From Streptomyces sp. GS7 (GTDB taxonomy: Bacteria > Actinomycetota > Actinomycetes > Streptomycetales > Streptomycetaceae): a stretch of 64,000 nucleotides of DNA. The notes beneath the pieces were generated by a model. The model did not search any database, was not told the origin of the DNA, and was given only the letters and a program-made list of their open reading frames with translations. A program made the translations under genes and the position numbers. The DNA is taken from positions 868,001-932,000 of the forward strand of contig NZ_CP047146.1 in the NCBI RefSeq assembly GCF_009834125.1, in the 5' to 3' direction. Below, one piece after another: positions 1 through 8,589 of the stretch. Position 1 is the stretch's first letter; every line of letters starts with the position of its first letter.

Positions 1-621
1 GCGGCGATGGCCCGCAGGGCCGGGCACGCGGAGTACTTCGCGGATGCGCTGGAGATGGAGCAGCGGGCGGAGGAGATCGATGACTGGGCGCCGATGCTCG
101 TTCCTGGCCTGCTCCAGACGCCGGCGTACACACGGGCGGTCGTGCGGGCGGCACATCCCAGGGAGGCGGACGAAGAGGTTGAGGAGAAGGTGACGGCCCG
201 GATGTCCCGGGCGGCGATCTTTAAAGCGGAGACGCCCCCGAAGTTCTGGGCGATCATGAACGAGTCGCTGATCCGCCGCCGGGCTCTCCCGGACGAGCAG
301 ATGGCGGAACTGCTGGAGCACATCGCAGAGGTGGTCAGGGCCACGCACTCGATTGTGCAGATCGTCCCGGAAGTCGACGGCCTGCACCCGTTCATGATGG
401 GGATGACCAGGATCATGACGTTCCCGGACGCCCCTCCGGTCGCGTACACCGAGGGTCTGCACAGCGGCCAAGTCATTGACTTTCCACCGCTCGTGAAGCT
501 GTACCGGGAGTCGTACGATCTGCTCAGGGCCGCCGCACTGTCGCCCGCGGCGTCTCTGTCCATGATCGAGGCAGCGGCAGGGGACTTCCGAAATGGCAAG
601 CAGAAGGCTCGACTTGAATAA
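1..621 (+). CDS. XRE-family regulator, DUF5753 C-terminal part (truncated by window edge)
   Basis: The reading frame is open from base 1, so the gene starts outside the window. The visible ~205 residues are a DUF5753 domain, with the typical 'VPGLLQTPAYTRAV' segment near the start and 'FWAIMNESLIRRR' and 'VDGLHPFMMGMTRIMTF' further on. Full-length relatives are ~270-290 aa and begin with a helix-turn-helix, which must lie to the left. Such proteins are DNA-binding regulators found almost only in actinobacteria and usually sit next to DUF397 genes. Here the stop overlaps the start of a DUF397 gene by 29 bp, which implies translational coupling. An ATG at base 7 is internal to the protein, not its start. 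The family assignment is firm; target and ligand are unknown. Confidence 0.85.
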   Translation, partial: AAMARRAGHAEYFADALEMEQRAEEIDDWAPMLVPGLLQTPAYTRAVVRAAHPREADEEVEEKVTARMSRAAIFKAETPPKFWAIMNESLIRRRALPDEQMAELLEHIAEVVRATHSIVQIVPEVDGLHPFMMGMTRIMTFPDAPPVAYTEGLHSGQVIDFPPLVKLYRESYDLLRAAALSPAASLSMIEAAAGDFRNGKQKARLE

Positions 622-799
622 CGCTGCGTGGCGCAAGAGCAGCTACAGCAACGGCTCCGGCGGTGAGTGCGTCGAGGTCGCCGACGGCCTCCCCGGCATC
701 GTCCCCGTCCGGGACAGCAAGGATCCGCAGGGGCCCGCGCTGGTCTTCTCCGCCGCCGGATGGTCGTCGTTCGTCTCGGCCGTCAAGGGCGGTGCTTAA
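593..799 (+). CDS. DUF397 small protein, partner of the XRE regulator
   Basis: A 68-aa protein with the full DUF397 pattern: 'WRKSSYSNGSGGECVEVA' near the N-terminus, a central 'VPVRDSKDPQGP' and a C-terminal 'WSSFVSAVKGG'. DUF397 proteins are small actinobacterial proteins encoded beside XRE/DUF5753 regulators and thought to act with or against them; AbaA/BldB-type loci are the best-known setting. The ATG at 593 lies inside the end of the upstream regulator gene in another frame. The stop overlaps the stop of the convergent Uma2 gene, so the 3' ends share bases 796-799. Confidence 0.9.
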   Translation: MASRRLDLNNAAWRKSSYSNGSGGECVEVADGLPGIVPVRDSKDPQGPALVFSAAGWSSFVSAVKGGA

Positions 800-1392
800 A
801 GCTCGTCGACGGCGGTCAGGTCGATGTCGATGGCGTAGGGCCTGTCGACCTTGATCCGGTCGCGGTGGATACCGGCGTGCACATAGGCCTCCGTGACCGG
901 GTCGAGTTCGTAAACGTGGACGACGGGCTTGCCGCTGGTTCCGCTCTCCTCGACCCGCCAGAAGTTCTCGATCCCGGCGGCGGCGTACTTCCGCGGCTTG
1001 GTCGTGTGGTCGCGGGACGCTGATTCCGGGGTGACGACTTCGACGACGAGGAGCACGTCCCTGACCTGGTAGCTCATCTGGTCCGGCCCGGTGATCGCGT
1101 CGGTCCGGACCACGCTCACATCGGGTTCGGGGCCGTTGTGCTTGTCGAGGATGACGGTCATCTCGCGACTGACCTTGAACTCGGCAGGCAGACTCGTGCG
1201 CAGGCCGCAGACGAGCAGGTCGATCACGTTGCCGTGGGAACGGCGCTGCGGACTCACGAAGACCAGGCTCCCGTCGATCAATTGGGTGTGCGGCGGGAGG
1301 TTGGGCAGGGTGAACAGGTCGTCCACGGTCCAGCCAGCCGGTGGCGGGACCGGCCATCGCGAGGCCGGCTCGGTAGTCACGGTTTCTCCCAC
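796..1392 (-). CDS. Uma2 family (DUF820) PD-(D/E)XK nuclease-fold protein
   Basis: 198 aa. The Uma2/DUF820 fold is shown by 'LIDGSLVFVSPQRRSHG' near residues 39-55, 'GPEPDVSVV' near 89 with the conserved Asp, and 'LLVVEVVTPESASRDHTTK' near 113-131 with the Glu and Lys expected of a PD-(D/E)XK active site. These proteins are numerous in Streptomyces and cyanobacteria and are annotated as putative endonucleases, but a biological role has rarely been shown. The gene is convergent with the DUF397 gene and stands alone. Its start has a purine-rich stretch upstream but no strong Shine-Dalgarno sequence. Confidence 0.85.
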   Translation of the reverse strand: MGETVTTEPASRWPVPPPAGWTVDDLFTLPNLPPHTQLIDGSLVFVSPQRRSHGNVIDLLVCGLRTSLPAEFKVSREMTVILDKHNGPEPDVSVVRTDAITGPDQMSYQVRDVLLVVEVVTPESASRDHTTKPRKYAAAGIENFWRVEESGTSGKPVVHVYELDPVTEAYVHAGIHRDRIKVDRPYAIDIDLTAVDEL

Positions 1393-1579
1393 GGGCGGGA
1401 TTCTTCGGCTTGCTGGTCCGCCGTAGCGGCCGTATCCCGATCACGTCATCACAAAGGGTGACTGCCCCGCTCCTGCCCCCGGCAGCCGCCCCCGCTCCTC
1501 CCCCCAAGGCACCCACCCCGCGCCGACTACTCTTGAAGCCGACCCGTCCCCGACCGGGGATGCACAGACCAGGAGTGAG

Positions 1580-3382
1580 ATGGCCGTCAACCTCGTCAAT
1601 CTGGAAGCCGTCGACAAGGTGTACGGGACCCGTGCGCTGCTCGACGGTGTCTCCCTCGGCGTCAATGAGGGCGACCGGATCGGCGTCGTCGGCCGTAACG
1701 GCGACGGCAAGACCACCCTGATCCGGATCCTCGCCAAGCTGGAGTCCGCCGACGTGGGCCGGGTGACGCACGCCGGCGGTCTGCGGCTCGGTGTGCTGAC
1801 CCAGCACGATTCGCTGGACCCGGAAGCCACTATCCGGCACGAGGTGATCGGCGATCTCGCCGATCACGAGTGGGCGGGCAACGCCAAGATCCGGGACGTG
1901 CTGACCGGGCTGTTCGGGGATCTGCACCTGCCGGGTTTCGACAAGGGGCTGGACACCGTCATCGGGCCGCTGTCCGGTGGTGAGCGGCGGCGGATCGCGC
2001 TCGCCAAGCTGCTGATCGCCGAGCAGGACCTGATCGTGCTCGACGAGCCGACCAACCACCTCGACGTGGAGGGGATCTCCTGGCTGGCGCGGCACCTGAG
2101 CGGCCGGCGCTCCGCGTTGGTGGTCGTCACCCACGACCGCTGGTTCCTGGACCAGGTCGCGACCCGGATGTGGGACGTGCAGCGCGGCACCGTCCACGAG
2201 TACGAGGGCGGCTACTCCGACTACGTCTTCGCGCGGGCCGAGCGGGAGCGGATCGCCGCCTCCGAGGAGGCCAAGCGGCAGAACCTGATGCGCAAGGAGC
2301 TGGCGTGGCTGCGGCGCGGCGCCCCGGCGCGGACCAGTAAGCCGCGGTTCCGTATCGAGGCGGCCAACGAGCTGATCGCGGACGTGCCGCCGCCGCGGGA
2401 CAGCGCCGAGTTGATGAAGTTCGCCAGCTCCAGGCTCGGCAAGACGGTCTTCGAGCTGGAGGGCGTGACGGTTCAGGCCGGGCCGAAGGTGCTGCTCAAG
2501 CATCTGACGTGGCAGCTGGGGCCGGGGGACCGGATCGGCCTGGTGGGTGTCAACGGTGCCGGTAAGACCTCGCTGCTGCGCACGCTCGCCGCGGCGGCCC
2601 GTACGGAGGGTGAGGCGCAGCCCGCGGCGGGCAGGGTCGTCGTCGGCAAGACCGTGAAGCTGGCGTACCTCTCGCAGGAGGTCGCCGAACTGGACCCGGC
2701 CCTACGGGTCCTGGAGGCCGTCCAGCAGGTGCGCGACCGGGTCGACCTCGGCAAGGGCCGGGAGATGACCGCGGGGCAGCTGTGCGAGAAGTTCGGGTTC
2801 ACCAAGGAGAAGCAGTGGACGCCGGTCGGTGATCTGTCCGGTGGTGAGCGGCGGCGGCTCCAGATCCTGCGGCTGCTGATGGACGAGCCGAACGTGCTGT
2901 TCCTGGACGAGCCGACCAACGACCTGGACATCGAGACGCTGACGCAGCTGGAGGACCTGCTCGACGGCTGGCCCGGCTCGCTGATCGTGATCAGTCACGA
3001 CCGGTACTTCGTCGAGCGCACCACCGACCGGGTCTTCGCGCTGCTCGGGGACGCCGCCCTGCGGATGCTGCCGCGCGGTCTGGACGAGTACCTGGAGCGG
3101 CGGCAGAAGGTGATCGAGGCGGCGGTGCCGGCGCCCGCCCAGCCGGCCGCCGCGGCCCCGAAGAAGCCGTCCGCCGTCAACCGTGCGGCGCAGAAGGAAC
3201 TCCAGCGGATCGAGCGGCAACTGGACAAGATCGGGGACAAGGAATCCGCGGTCCACGCGCAGCTCGCCGAGCACGCCACCGACTTCGAGAAGGTCGCCGG
3301 ACTCGACGCCGAACTGCGTGAACTCGCAGCCCAGCGCGAGGAGTTGGAGATGCGCTGGCTGGAGCTGGCGGAGGACGCCTGA
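1580..3382 (+). CDS. ABC-F family ATPase (ribosome-associated type)
   Basis: 600 aa with two ABC ATPase domains on one chain and no membrane segment, the ABC-F layout. Domain 1 has Walker A 'GRNGDGKTT' (about residues 39-47), signature 'LSGGERRRIALAK' and Walker B 'LIVLDEPTNHLD'. Domain 2 has Walker A 'GVNGAGKTS', signature 'LSGGERRRLQILR' and 'VLFLDEPTNDLD'. The C-terminal ~90 residues are Ala/Lys/Glu-rich coiled coil, as in Uup/EttA relatives. ABC-F proteins act on the ribosome in translation quality control or antibiotic protection; which applies here cannot be told. The ATG at 1580 follows an AGGAG at 1571. It appears to be a single-gene unit ending in a hairpin. Confidence 0.93.
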   Translation: MAVNLVNLEAVDKVYGTRALLDGVSLGVNEGDRIGVVGRNGDGKTTLIRILAKLESADVGRVTHAGGLRLGVLTQHDSLDPEATIRHEVIGDLADHEWAGNAKIRDVLTGLFGDLHLPGFDKGLDTVIGPLSGGERRRIALAKLLIAEQDLIVLDEPTNHLDVEGISWLARHLSGRRSALVVVTHDRWFLDQVATRMWDVQRGTVHEYEGGYSDYVFARAERERIAASEEAKRQNLMRKELAWLRRGAPARTSKPRFRIEAANELIADVPPPRDSAELMKFASSRLGKTVFELEGVTVQAGPKVLLKHLTWQLGPGDRIGLVGVNGAGKTSLLRTLAAAARTEGEAQPAAGRVVVGKTVKLAYLSQEVAELDPALRVLEAVQQVRDRVDLGKGREMTAGQLCEKFGFTKEKQWTPVGDLSGGERRRLQILRLLMDEPNVLFLDEPTNDLDIETLTQLEDLLDGWPGSLIVISHDRYFVERTTDRVFALLGDAALRMLPRGLDEYLERRQKVIEAAVPAPAQPAAAAPKKPSAVNRAAQKELQRIERQLDKIGDKESAVHAQLAEHATDFEKVAGLDAELRELAAQREELEMRWLELAEDA

Positions 3383-3420
3383 CGCCCGCCGGGCCGCCTC
3401 TCCCGGCCGCCGGGGCCGGT

Positions 3421-3441
3421 GCCCGCCCGTAGGAGGCGGGC
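3421..3441 (+). terminator. Hairpin after the ABC-F gene
   Basis: A 7-bp perfect inverted repeat, gcccgcc at 3421-3427 and ggcgggc at 3435-3441, with a 7-nt loop, 39 bp past the ABC-F stop. There is no T-run, as is common in Streptomyces terminators. Confidence 0.5.
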
Positions 3442-3575
3442 GTTGGCCGACCCCGAGTGGCCGGGAATCCCGCGTTCCGGTGGTCTTCCTCCTTCCGGGG
3501 GGCGCGCATCGCCTGCCGACCGTGTAGCTTCCCGGGGACACATGGCCGGGCCGGGGAGTTGAGGGGGTTTGCCCG

Positions 3576-4268
3576 ATGGGCGTACGGCTCATGGTGGTCG
3601 ACGATCACCGGCTGCTCGCCGAGGCGCTCGCCTCGGCCCTCAAGCTGCGCGGGCACCGGGTGCTGGCGGCGGCGGCGCCCAGCGCCGGGGCCGCGGACCT
3701 GGTGGTGAGCCGGGCGCCCGAGGTGTGCCTGCTGGGCACCGCGACGCCCGCCGAGCCGGGGGCGTTCGACCCGGTCGTGCGGATCAAGAAGGAGCGCCCG
3801 CAGGTCGCGGTGGTGGTGCTCGGGCCGGTGCCCAGCCCACGCGGGATCGCCGCCGCGTTCGCCGCCGGGGCCTCCGGCTACGTCCGCAACGACGAGCGGA
3901 TCGAGGGCGTCGAACGAGCCATGATCAAGGCGCGGGCGGGCGAGGCGGCCGTAGCGCCGCAGCTGCTCCAGCACGCCTTCGAGGAGCTGCTGCACCCCTC
4001 CGCCCAGCCCGACGACGAGGGGGCGCGGCTGCTCCAGCTGCTCACCCCGCGGGAGGTCGAGGTGCTGATGCGGGTCGCGGACGGCGAGGACACCCGGGTG
4101 ATCGCCGCGGGGATGGACATCGCGCCCAGCACCGCGCGGACGCATGTCCAGCGGGTGCTGATGAAGCTGGAGGTGGGCTCCCGGCTGGAGGCGGCCGCGC
4201 TGGCCGCCCGCACCGGCCTGCTGGAGCGGGCTCAGTCCCCCTCGCCGCGCTCGCCCCGCTCGTCCTGA
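3576..4268 (+). CDS. LuxR/NarL-type response regulator with degenerate receiver
   Basis: 230 aa. The N-terminus 'VRLMVVDDHRLLAEALASAL' is a receiver start with the acidic pair at residues 9-10. Where the phospho-accepting Asp should follow beta-3, the sequence reads 'PEVCLLGTATP', with no Asp. The conserved Lys region reads 'GASGYVRND' instead of the usual Lys-Asp. The C-terminal LuxR helix-turn-helix is intact: 'LTPREVEVLMRVADGEDTRV' then 'IAPSTARTHVQRVLMKL' (about 149-205). It therefore looks like an atypical regulator not controlled by canonical phosphorylation. No kinase gene is adjacent. Its last 37 bp overlap the convergent membrane-protein gene. Confidence 0.88.
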   Translation: MGVRLMVVDDHRLLAEALASALKLRGHRVLAAAAPSAGAADLVVSRAPEVCLLGTATPAEPGAFDPVVRIKKERPQVAVVVLGPVPSPRGIAAAFAAGASGYVRNDERIEGVERAMIKARAGEAAVAPQLLQHAFEELLHPSAQPDDEGARLLQLLTPREVEVLMRVADGEDTRVIAAGMDIAPSTARTHVQRVLMKLEVGSRLEAAALAARTGLLERAQSPSPRSPRSS

Positions 4269-4540
4269 GGCTCCGCCGCCGGCGGTGGCACTATCGGCCG
4301 CAGCTTCAGCCACACCAGGAAGAACACGCCGAGCGCGAGCATGCCCCCGCCGGTCCAGAGGTTGATGTTGATGCCCTGGGCCTTGTGGAGGTCCGCGTCG
4401 GAGGCCATGAGCCCGGCGATGGTGACGATCACGCCGTAGACGACGAACAGGCCGCCGATGATCCGGCGGATGTCGAAGAGCCGGGTGGCCGTGGCCGACC
4501 TGCGCTCCAACTCGGTCACTTCGTGCTGCAGTTCAGACAT
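4232..4540 (-). CDS. Small two-helix membrane protein co-encoded with the symporter
   Basis: 102 aa from the ATG at 4540 ('MSELQHEVTELERRS'). A longer upstream ORF is possible, but its extra residues are low-complexity and lie over the symporter 3' region. Two hydrophobic segments are visible: 'IIGGLFVVYGVIVTIAGLMA' (about 27-46) and 'LWTGGGMLALGVFFLVWLKL' (about 61-80). The N-terminus is polar and helical, and the C-terminal tail is acidic and Pro-rich. The start lies 25 bp after the symporter stop on the same strand, so the two are probably one transcript. Small proteins of this kind often follow solute:sodium symporters in Streptomyces; an accessory role is inferred, not shown. Confidence 0.75.
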   Translation of the reverse strand: MSELQHEVTELERRSATATRLFDIRRIIGGLFVVYGVIVTIAGLMASDADLHKAQGININLWTGGGMLALGVFFLVWLKLRPIVPPPAAEPQDERGERGEGD

Positions 4541-4565
4541 GACGGGGTCTCCGGTCGGGGCGGGT

Positions 4566-6269
4566 TCAGAGCGAGTAGGGCAGGTAGCACAGCGCGGCGA
4601 GGGCGATGGCGCCCCAGCCCAGCAGCGCGGGCTTGCGGTACCAGGCGTCGTCGCCCTCGGCGGGCTGCTCTTCGAGGCCCGGCGCGGTCGTCCCTCCCCC
4701 ACTCTCAACTCCGTTCGAGCGGGGGGACCCCCAGACCAGCCCGGCGAGTTCGGCCTGCGGCTTGGGCTCGGTGAAGAGCGTGACGACGACCATGACCGCC
4801 GCGCCCGCGACGAAGCCGACGATCGCGGAGACGAAGTTGGCGCCCTGGTCGGTCGGTATGGAGATCACGTGCTGCTTGTAGATCCAGAAGTAGTTGACCA
4901 TCGCGGCGGTGGTGCCGGCGAGCAGGCCCCAGACGCCGGACTTCATCGAGGCCCGCTTCCAGAACATGCCGATGATGAAGACCACGAACATCGGCACGTT
5001 GAAGAAGGAGAACAGGGTCTGGAGGTAGCCCATGATGTTGGAGAACGACGAGGCGATGAACGCGGTGCCGATCGAGGCCAGCACGCCGATCGCGGTGATC
5101 AGCCGGCCGAACCGCAGGTAGTAGCCGTCGGGCCGGCCCTGCTTCACGTACTTGGCCCAGATGTCGTACGTGAAGACGGTGTTGAAGGACGAGACGTTGG
5201 CCGCCATGCCGGCCATGAACGCGGCGAGCAGACCGGTGACGGCGATGCCCAGCACGCCGTTGGGCAGCAGCTCCTGCATGAGGTAGGGGATCGCGTCGTT
5301 GTACTGGAGGCCGCCCGGGGCGCCGATCTTCGGTACGAGCACGGCGGCGACAAGGCCCGGGATCATCACCAGGAAGACGATGAACATCTTCGGGAAGGCG
5401 GCGATGAGGGGGGTGCGCTGGGCGGCGGAGAGGTTCTTCGCGGACAGCGCGCGCTGCACCTCGGCGAAGTTGGTGGTCCAGTAGCCGAAGGAGAGCACGA
5501 AGCCCAGGCCGAGGATGATCGTCAGCCAGTTGGCGCCCAGCGGGTTGGCCTGGCCGATGCCCGTACCGCCCCACGCCGTCAGGAAGTTGTGGCCGTGCGC
5601 GGAGGTGAGCGAGTGGGTCAGACCGCCCCAGCCGCCGACCCGCTTGAGGCCGAGGACGACCAGCGGGATGAGCGCGGCGAGGATCACGAAGAACTGGAGC
5701 ACCTCGTTGTAGATGGCCGAGGAGAGCCCGCCGATGGTGATGTACGCGAGGACGAAGAGCCCGGCGACGACGATGGCCACCCACTGCGGCCAGCCGAGCA
5801 GCGCCTCGACGACGATCGACAGCGCGTAGAGGTTCACGCCCGCGATCAGGACGGCGGCGAAGGCGAACAGCACGGAGCTGAGCAGGTGCGCCGACCTGTC
5901 GAAGCGCTGGAGCAGGAACTCCGGTACGGAGCGGACCTTCGAGCGGTAGTAGAAGGGCATCATGACCAGGCCGAGGAAGACCATGGCCGGGATGGCACCG
6001 ATCCAGTACCAGTGGACGACCGCGACGCCGTACTGCGCGCCGGTCGCCGCCATTCCGAGGATCTCGGTGGCGCCCAGGTTGGCGGCGACGAAGGCGAGTC
6101 CGGTGACCCAGGCGGGCAGCGACCGCCCGGAGAGGAAGAAGTCGAGGCTCGTCTTCACGCTGCGCCGGGCGGCGAAGCCGATGCCGAGGACGACGACGAA
6201 GTAGATGGCCAGGATCGTGTAGTCGAGCCCGTTGGTCGGGAGTCGTAGTCCTTCGGCCAGAGTGATCAT
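4566..6269 (-). CDS. Sodium:solute symporter (SSS/SGLT family), probable galactose/glucose type
   Basis: 567 aa and about 13-14 hydrophobic segments, the SSS length and topology. The segments include 'GLDYTILAIYFVVVLGIGFA' at the N-terminus, the SGLT-like 'ANLGATEILGMAATGAQYG' near 64-82 and 'YITIGGLSSAIYNEVLQFF' near 180-200. The family imports sugars and other solutes with Na+. The gene is divergent from galTEK across 275 bp, which suggests galactose or a related sugar as substrate; that is inference from position. The ATG at 6267-6269 is chosen because the protein alignment begins 'MITLAEGL...'; earlier in-frame codons run back into the gal promoter. Near the C-terminus a copy of a small palindromic repeat (4691-4732) is read in frame, encoding roughly 'SPRSNGVESGGGT'. 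Confidence 0.92.
   Translation of the reverse strand: MITLAEGLRLPTNGLDYTILAIYFVVVLGIGFAARRSVKTSLDFFLSGRSLPAWVTGLAFVAANLGATEILGMAATGAQYGVAVVHWYWIGAIPAMVFLGLVMMPFYYRSKVRSVPEFLLQRFDRSAHLLSSVLFAFAAVLIAGVNLYALSIVVEALLGWPQWVAIVVAGLFVLAYITIGGLSSAIYNEVLQFFVILAALIPLVVLGLKRVGGWGGLTHSLTSAHGHNFLTAWGGTGIGQANPLGANWLTIILGLGFVLSFGYWTTNFAEVQRALSAKNLSAAQRTPLIAAFPKMFIVFLVMIPGLVAAVLVPKIGAPGGLQYNDAIPYLMQELLPNGVLGIAVTGLLAAFMAGMAANVSSFNTVFTYDIWAKYVKQGRPDGYYLRFGRLITAIGVLASIGTAFIASSFSNIMGYLQTLFSFFNVPMFVVFIIGMFWKRASMKSGVWGLLAGTTAAMVNYFWIYKQHVISIPTDQGANFVSAIVGFVAGAAVMVVVTLFTEPKPQAELAGLVWGSPRSNGVESGGGTTAPGLEEQPAEGDDAWYRKPALLGWGAIALAALCYLPYSL
4691..4732. repeat. Small palindromic repeat, copy 1 (inside symporter gene)
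   Basis: The core ctctcaactccgttcgagc (4702-4720) is flanked by C-run and G-run arms (ctccccca / ggggggaccccc) that can pair. The same 19-bp core occurs at 47643-47661, in the opposite orientation relative to its host gene. It is read in frame near the symporter C-terminus. Confidence 0.75.
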
Positions 6270-6544
6270 GGGGACTCTTTTCGGGGAGCGCAGCCTTTTC
6301 GGGGGGCACGGTGGTGTGCGCGATTCGAACGCACAGAAACGTACGCGCGGACGACCGAAAACTGAATAGTTTTGTTCGGTTCCCATGTTGGATCGTGATT
6401 GATCTGAGAGAACCGCGGGTTGTTCGACAGGAAATGGCCGCTTTGCGCCTGCTTCACTGGCCGCCCACTGGCCGCACGTTGACGCACCTGTTCGCTTGTG
6501 CTTCATTGTGTTTGTTTCTGTTTGGGTGCGGTGAGGAGCTACCG
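6270..6544. promoter_or_regulatory. Divergent gal operon / symporter control region
   Basis: The only intergenic DNA between the symporter and galT, and clearly more AT-rich than its surroundings. Toward galT there is a TTGACG hexamer at 6479-6484 that could be a -35. Two direct TGTTTG hexamers at 6509-6514 and 6519-6524 are one helical turn apart, within a T/G-rich tract just before the ribosome-binding site (GAGGAG, about 6531-6537). Published work on the Streptomyces gal promoter galP1 describes an operator of direct hexamer repeats, so this tract is a candidate operator. Its exact role is inferred. Confidence 0.55.
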
Positions 6545-7588
6545 GTGAAGAAGACGGCGACCCGGCTCGCGGACGGCCGGGAGTTGATCTACTACGACGC
6601 GGCCGACGACGTGGTCCGCGACGCCCCCGACCACCGCCCCCTCGACCCGGTCGCCACCGCCGCCGAGATCCGCCACGACCGCCTCCTCGGCGACTCCGTG
6701 GCCGTCGCCTCGCACCGCCAGGCCCGGACCTACCACCCGCCGGCCGACGAGTGCCCGTTGTGCCCCTCCCGCGATGGCCGACACAGCGAGATCCCCGCCG
6801 CCGACTACGACGTCGCCGTCTTCGAGAACCGCTTCCCGTCCCTCGCCGGCGACCACGGCCGCTGCGAGGTGGTCTGCTTCACCTCCGACCACGACGCCTC
6901 GTTCGCCGACCTCACCGAGGAGCAGGCCGCCCTGGTCCTCGAAGCCTGGACCGACCGCACCGCGGAACTCTCCCAACTCCCCGGCGTCCAGCAGGTGTTC
7001 TGCTTCGAGAACCGCGGCGCCGAGATCGGCGTCACGCTCGGCCACCCGCACGGCCAGATCTACGCCTACCCCTTCACCACCCCGCGCACCGAGCGGATGC
7101 TCGCCTCCCTCGCCGCGCACCGCCGGGCCACCGGCCGCAACCTCTTCGACGACGTGCTCGCCGACGAACTCGCCGACGGCCGCCGGATCGTCGTCGAAGG
7201 CGAGCACTGGGCGGCCTTCGTCCCGTACGCCGCCCACTGGCCGTACGAGGTGCACCTCTACCCCAAGCGGCGGGTCCCCGACCTGCTCGCCCTCGACGGG
7301 GCGGCGCGCACAGAGTTCCCACAGCTCTACCTGGAAGTCTTGCGGCGGTTCGACCGGATATTCGGGCCGGGGGCGGCTCCGACGCCGTACATCTCCGCCT
7401 GGCACCAGGCGCCCGTACACGCCGAGGACCGCTCCCAGTTCGCGCTCCATCTGGAGCTTTTCACCATCCGCAGGACTTCCGGCAAGCTGAAGTTCCTCGC
7501 GGGTTCGGAGTCCGGCATGAACGTGTTCATCAACGACGTGCCGCCGGAGGCCGCGGCCGATCGACTGCGAGAGGTAGCGAGCGAGTGA
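6545..7588 (+). CDS. galT: Galactose-1-phosphate uridylyltransferase
   Basis: 347 aa. Transfers UMP between UDP-glucose and galactose-1-phosphate, the second Leloir step. The catalytic HIT motif is '[10 protein letters not shown]' (about residues 158-167, with the nucleophilic His in HPHGQ), and a zinc-site '[11 protein letters not shown]' lies near 64-74. The GTG at 6545 is chosen because the alignable protein begins '[17 protein letters not shown]' and GAGGAG precedes it by about 7 nt; in-frame codons further upstream read through the promoter. The stop overlaps the galE start by 4 bp (GTGA at 7585-7588), so the operon is translationally coupled. Confidence 0.96.
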   Translation: MKKTATRLADGRELIYYDAADDVVRDAPDHRPLDPVATAAEIRHDRLLGDSVAVASHRQARTYHPPADECPLCPSRDGRHSEIPAADYDVAVFENRFPSLAGDHGRCEVVCFTSDHDASFADLTEEQAALVLEAWTDRTAELSQLPGVQQVFCFENRGAEIGVTLGHPHGQIYAYPFTTPRTERMLASLAAHRRATGRNLFDDVLADELADGRRIVVEGEHWAAFVPYAAHWPYEVHLYPKRRVPDLLALDGAARTEFPQLYLEVLRRFDRIFGPGAAPTPYISAWHQAPVHAEDRSQFALHLELFTIRRTSGKLKFLAGSESGMNVFINDVPPEAAADRLREVASE

Positions 7589-8589
7589 GCAAGAAGTACC
7601 TGGTCACAGGCGGTGCCGGCTATGTGGGCAGCGTGGTGGCCCAGCATCTTCTGGAGGCCGGCCACACCGTGACGGTCCTCGACAACCTCTCCACCGGCTT
7701 CCGGGAAGGAGTCCCGGCGGGCGCCGGGTTCATCGAGGGCGACATCCGCGACGCCGGCCGGTGGCTGGACGCCTCGTACGACGCGGTGCTGCACTTCGCC
7801 GCGTTCTCGCAGGTCGGCGAGTCCGTCGCCGACCCGGAGAAGTACTGGCGCAACAACGTCGGCGGCACCATGGACCTGCTCACCGCGATGCGCGATGCCG
7901 GAGTGCGCCGGCTGGTCTTCTCCTCCACCGCCGCGACCTACGGCGAGCCGGTCGGCACCCCGATCACCGAGACCGACCCGACCGCCCCCACCTCCCCGTA
8001 CGGCGCCAGCAAGCTCGCCGTCGACCACATGATCAGCGGTGAGGCCGCCGCGCACGGCCTGGCCGCCGTCTCGCTGCGCTACTTCAACGTCGCCGGCGCC
8101 TACGGCGACTGCGGTGAGCGCCACGACCCCGAGTCGCACCTGATCCCGCTCGTCCTCCAGGTCGCCCAGGGCCGCCGCGAGGCGATCTCCGTCTACGGCG
8201 ACGACTACCCGACCCCCGACGGCACCTGCGTCCGCGACTACATCCACGTCGCCGACCTCGCGGAGGCCCACCTGCTCGCCGTGGCGGCGGCGCGGCCCGG
8301 CGAACACCTCATCTGCAACCTCGGCAACGGCAACGGCTTCTCCGTACGCGAGGTCATCGAGACCGTCCGCAAGGTCACCGGGCACCCCGTCCCCGAGATC
8401 ACCGCCCCGCGCCGCGCTGGCGACCCGGCCGTCCTGGTGGCCTCCGCGCGGACCGCCATCGACCGGCTCGGCTGGCGCCCCAGCCGCGCCGACCTCGCCG
8501 GAATCATCGCCGACGCCTGGCGGTTCGCCCGGCGCATCGCCCGCGAGGAGTCCGCGGGCCTGCCGCACCAGCCGAAGGAGTCCGCGTGA
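7585..8589 (+). CDS. galE: UDP-glucose 4-epimerase
   Basis: 334 aa extended SDR enzyme that interconverts UDP-galactose and UDP-glucose with bound NAD. The N-terminal dinucleotide motif is 'TGGAGYVGS' (residues 8-16), the catalytic Ser sits in '[11 protein letters not shown]', and the Tyr-Lys pair in '[13 protein letters not shown]'. '[17 protein letters not shown]' matches the GalE sugar-binding loop. The GTG start overlaps the galT stop and the TGA overlaps the galK GTG, so all three genes form one coupled unit. Confidence 0.96.
   Translation: MSKKYLVTGGAGYVGSVVAQHLLEAGHTVTVLDNLSTGFREGVPAGAGFIEGDIRDAGRWLDASYDAVLHFAAFSQVGESVADPEKYWRNNVGGTMDLLTAMRDAGVRRLVFSSTAATYGEPVGTPITETDPTAPTSPYGASKLAVDHMISGEAAAHGLAAVSLRYFNVAGAYGDCGERHDPESHLIPLVLQVAQGRREAISVYGDDYPTPDGTCVRDYIHVADLAEAHLLAVAAARPGEHLICNLGNGNGFSVREVIETVRKVTGHPVPEITAPRRAGDPAVLVASARTAIDRLGWRPSRADLAGIIADAWRFARRIAREESAGLPHQPKESA

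Noticed and set aside
524..2503. Long minus-strand ORF (659 codons) opposite the Uma2 and ABC-F genes
   Set aside because: An antisense shadow caused by high GC at third positions; no protein family resemblance, Pro/Arg/Gly-rich, and the ABC-F gene on the other strand is unmistakable.
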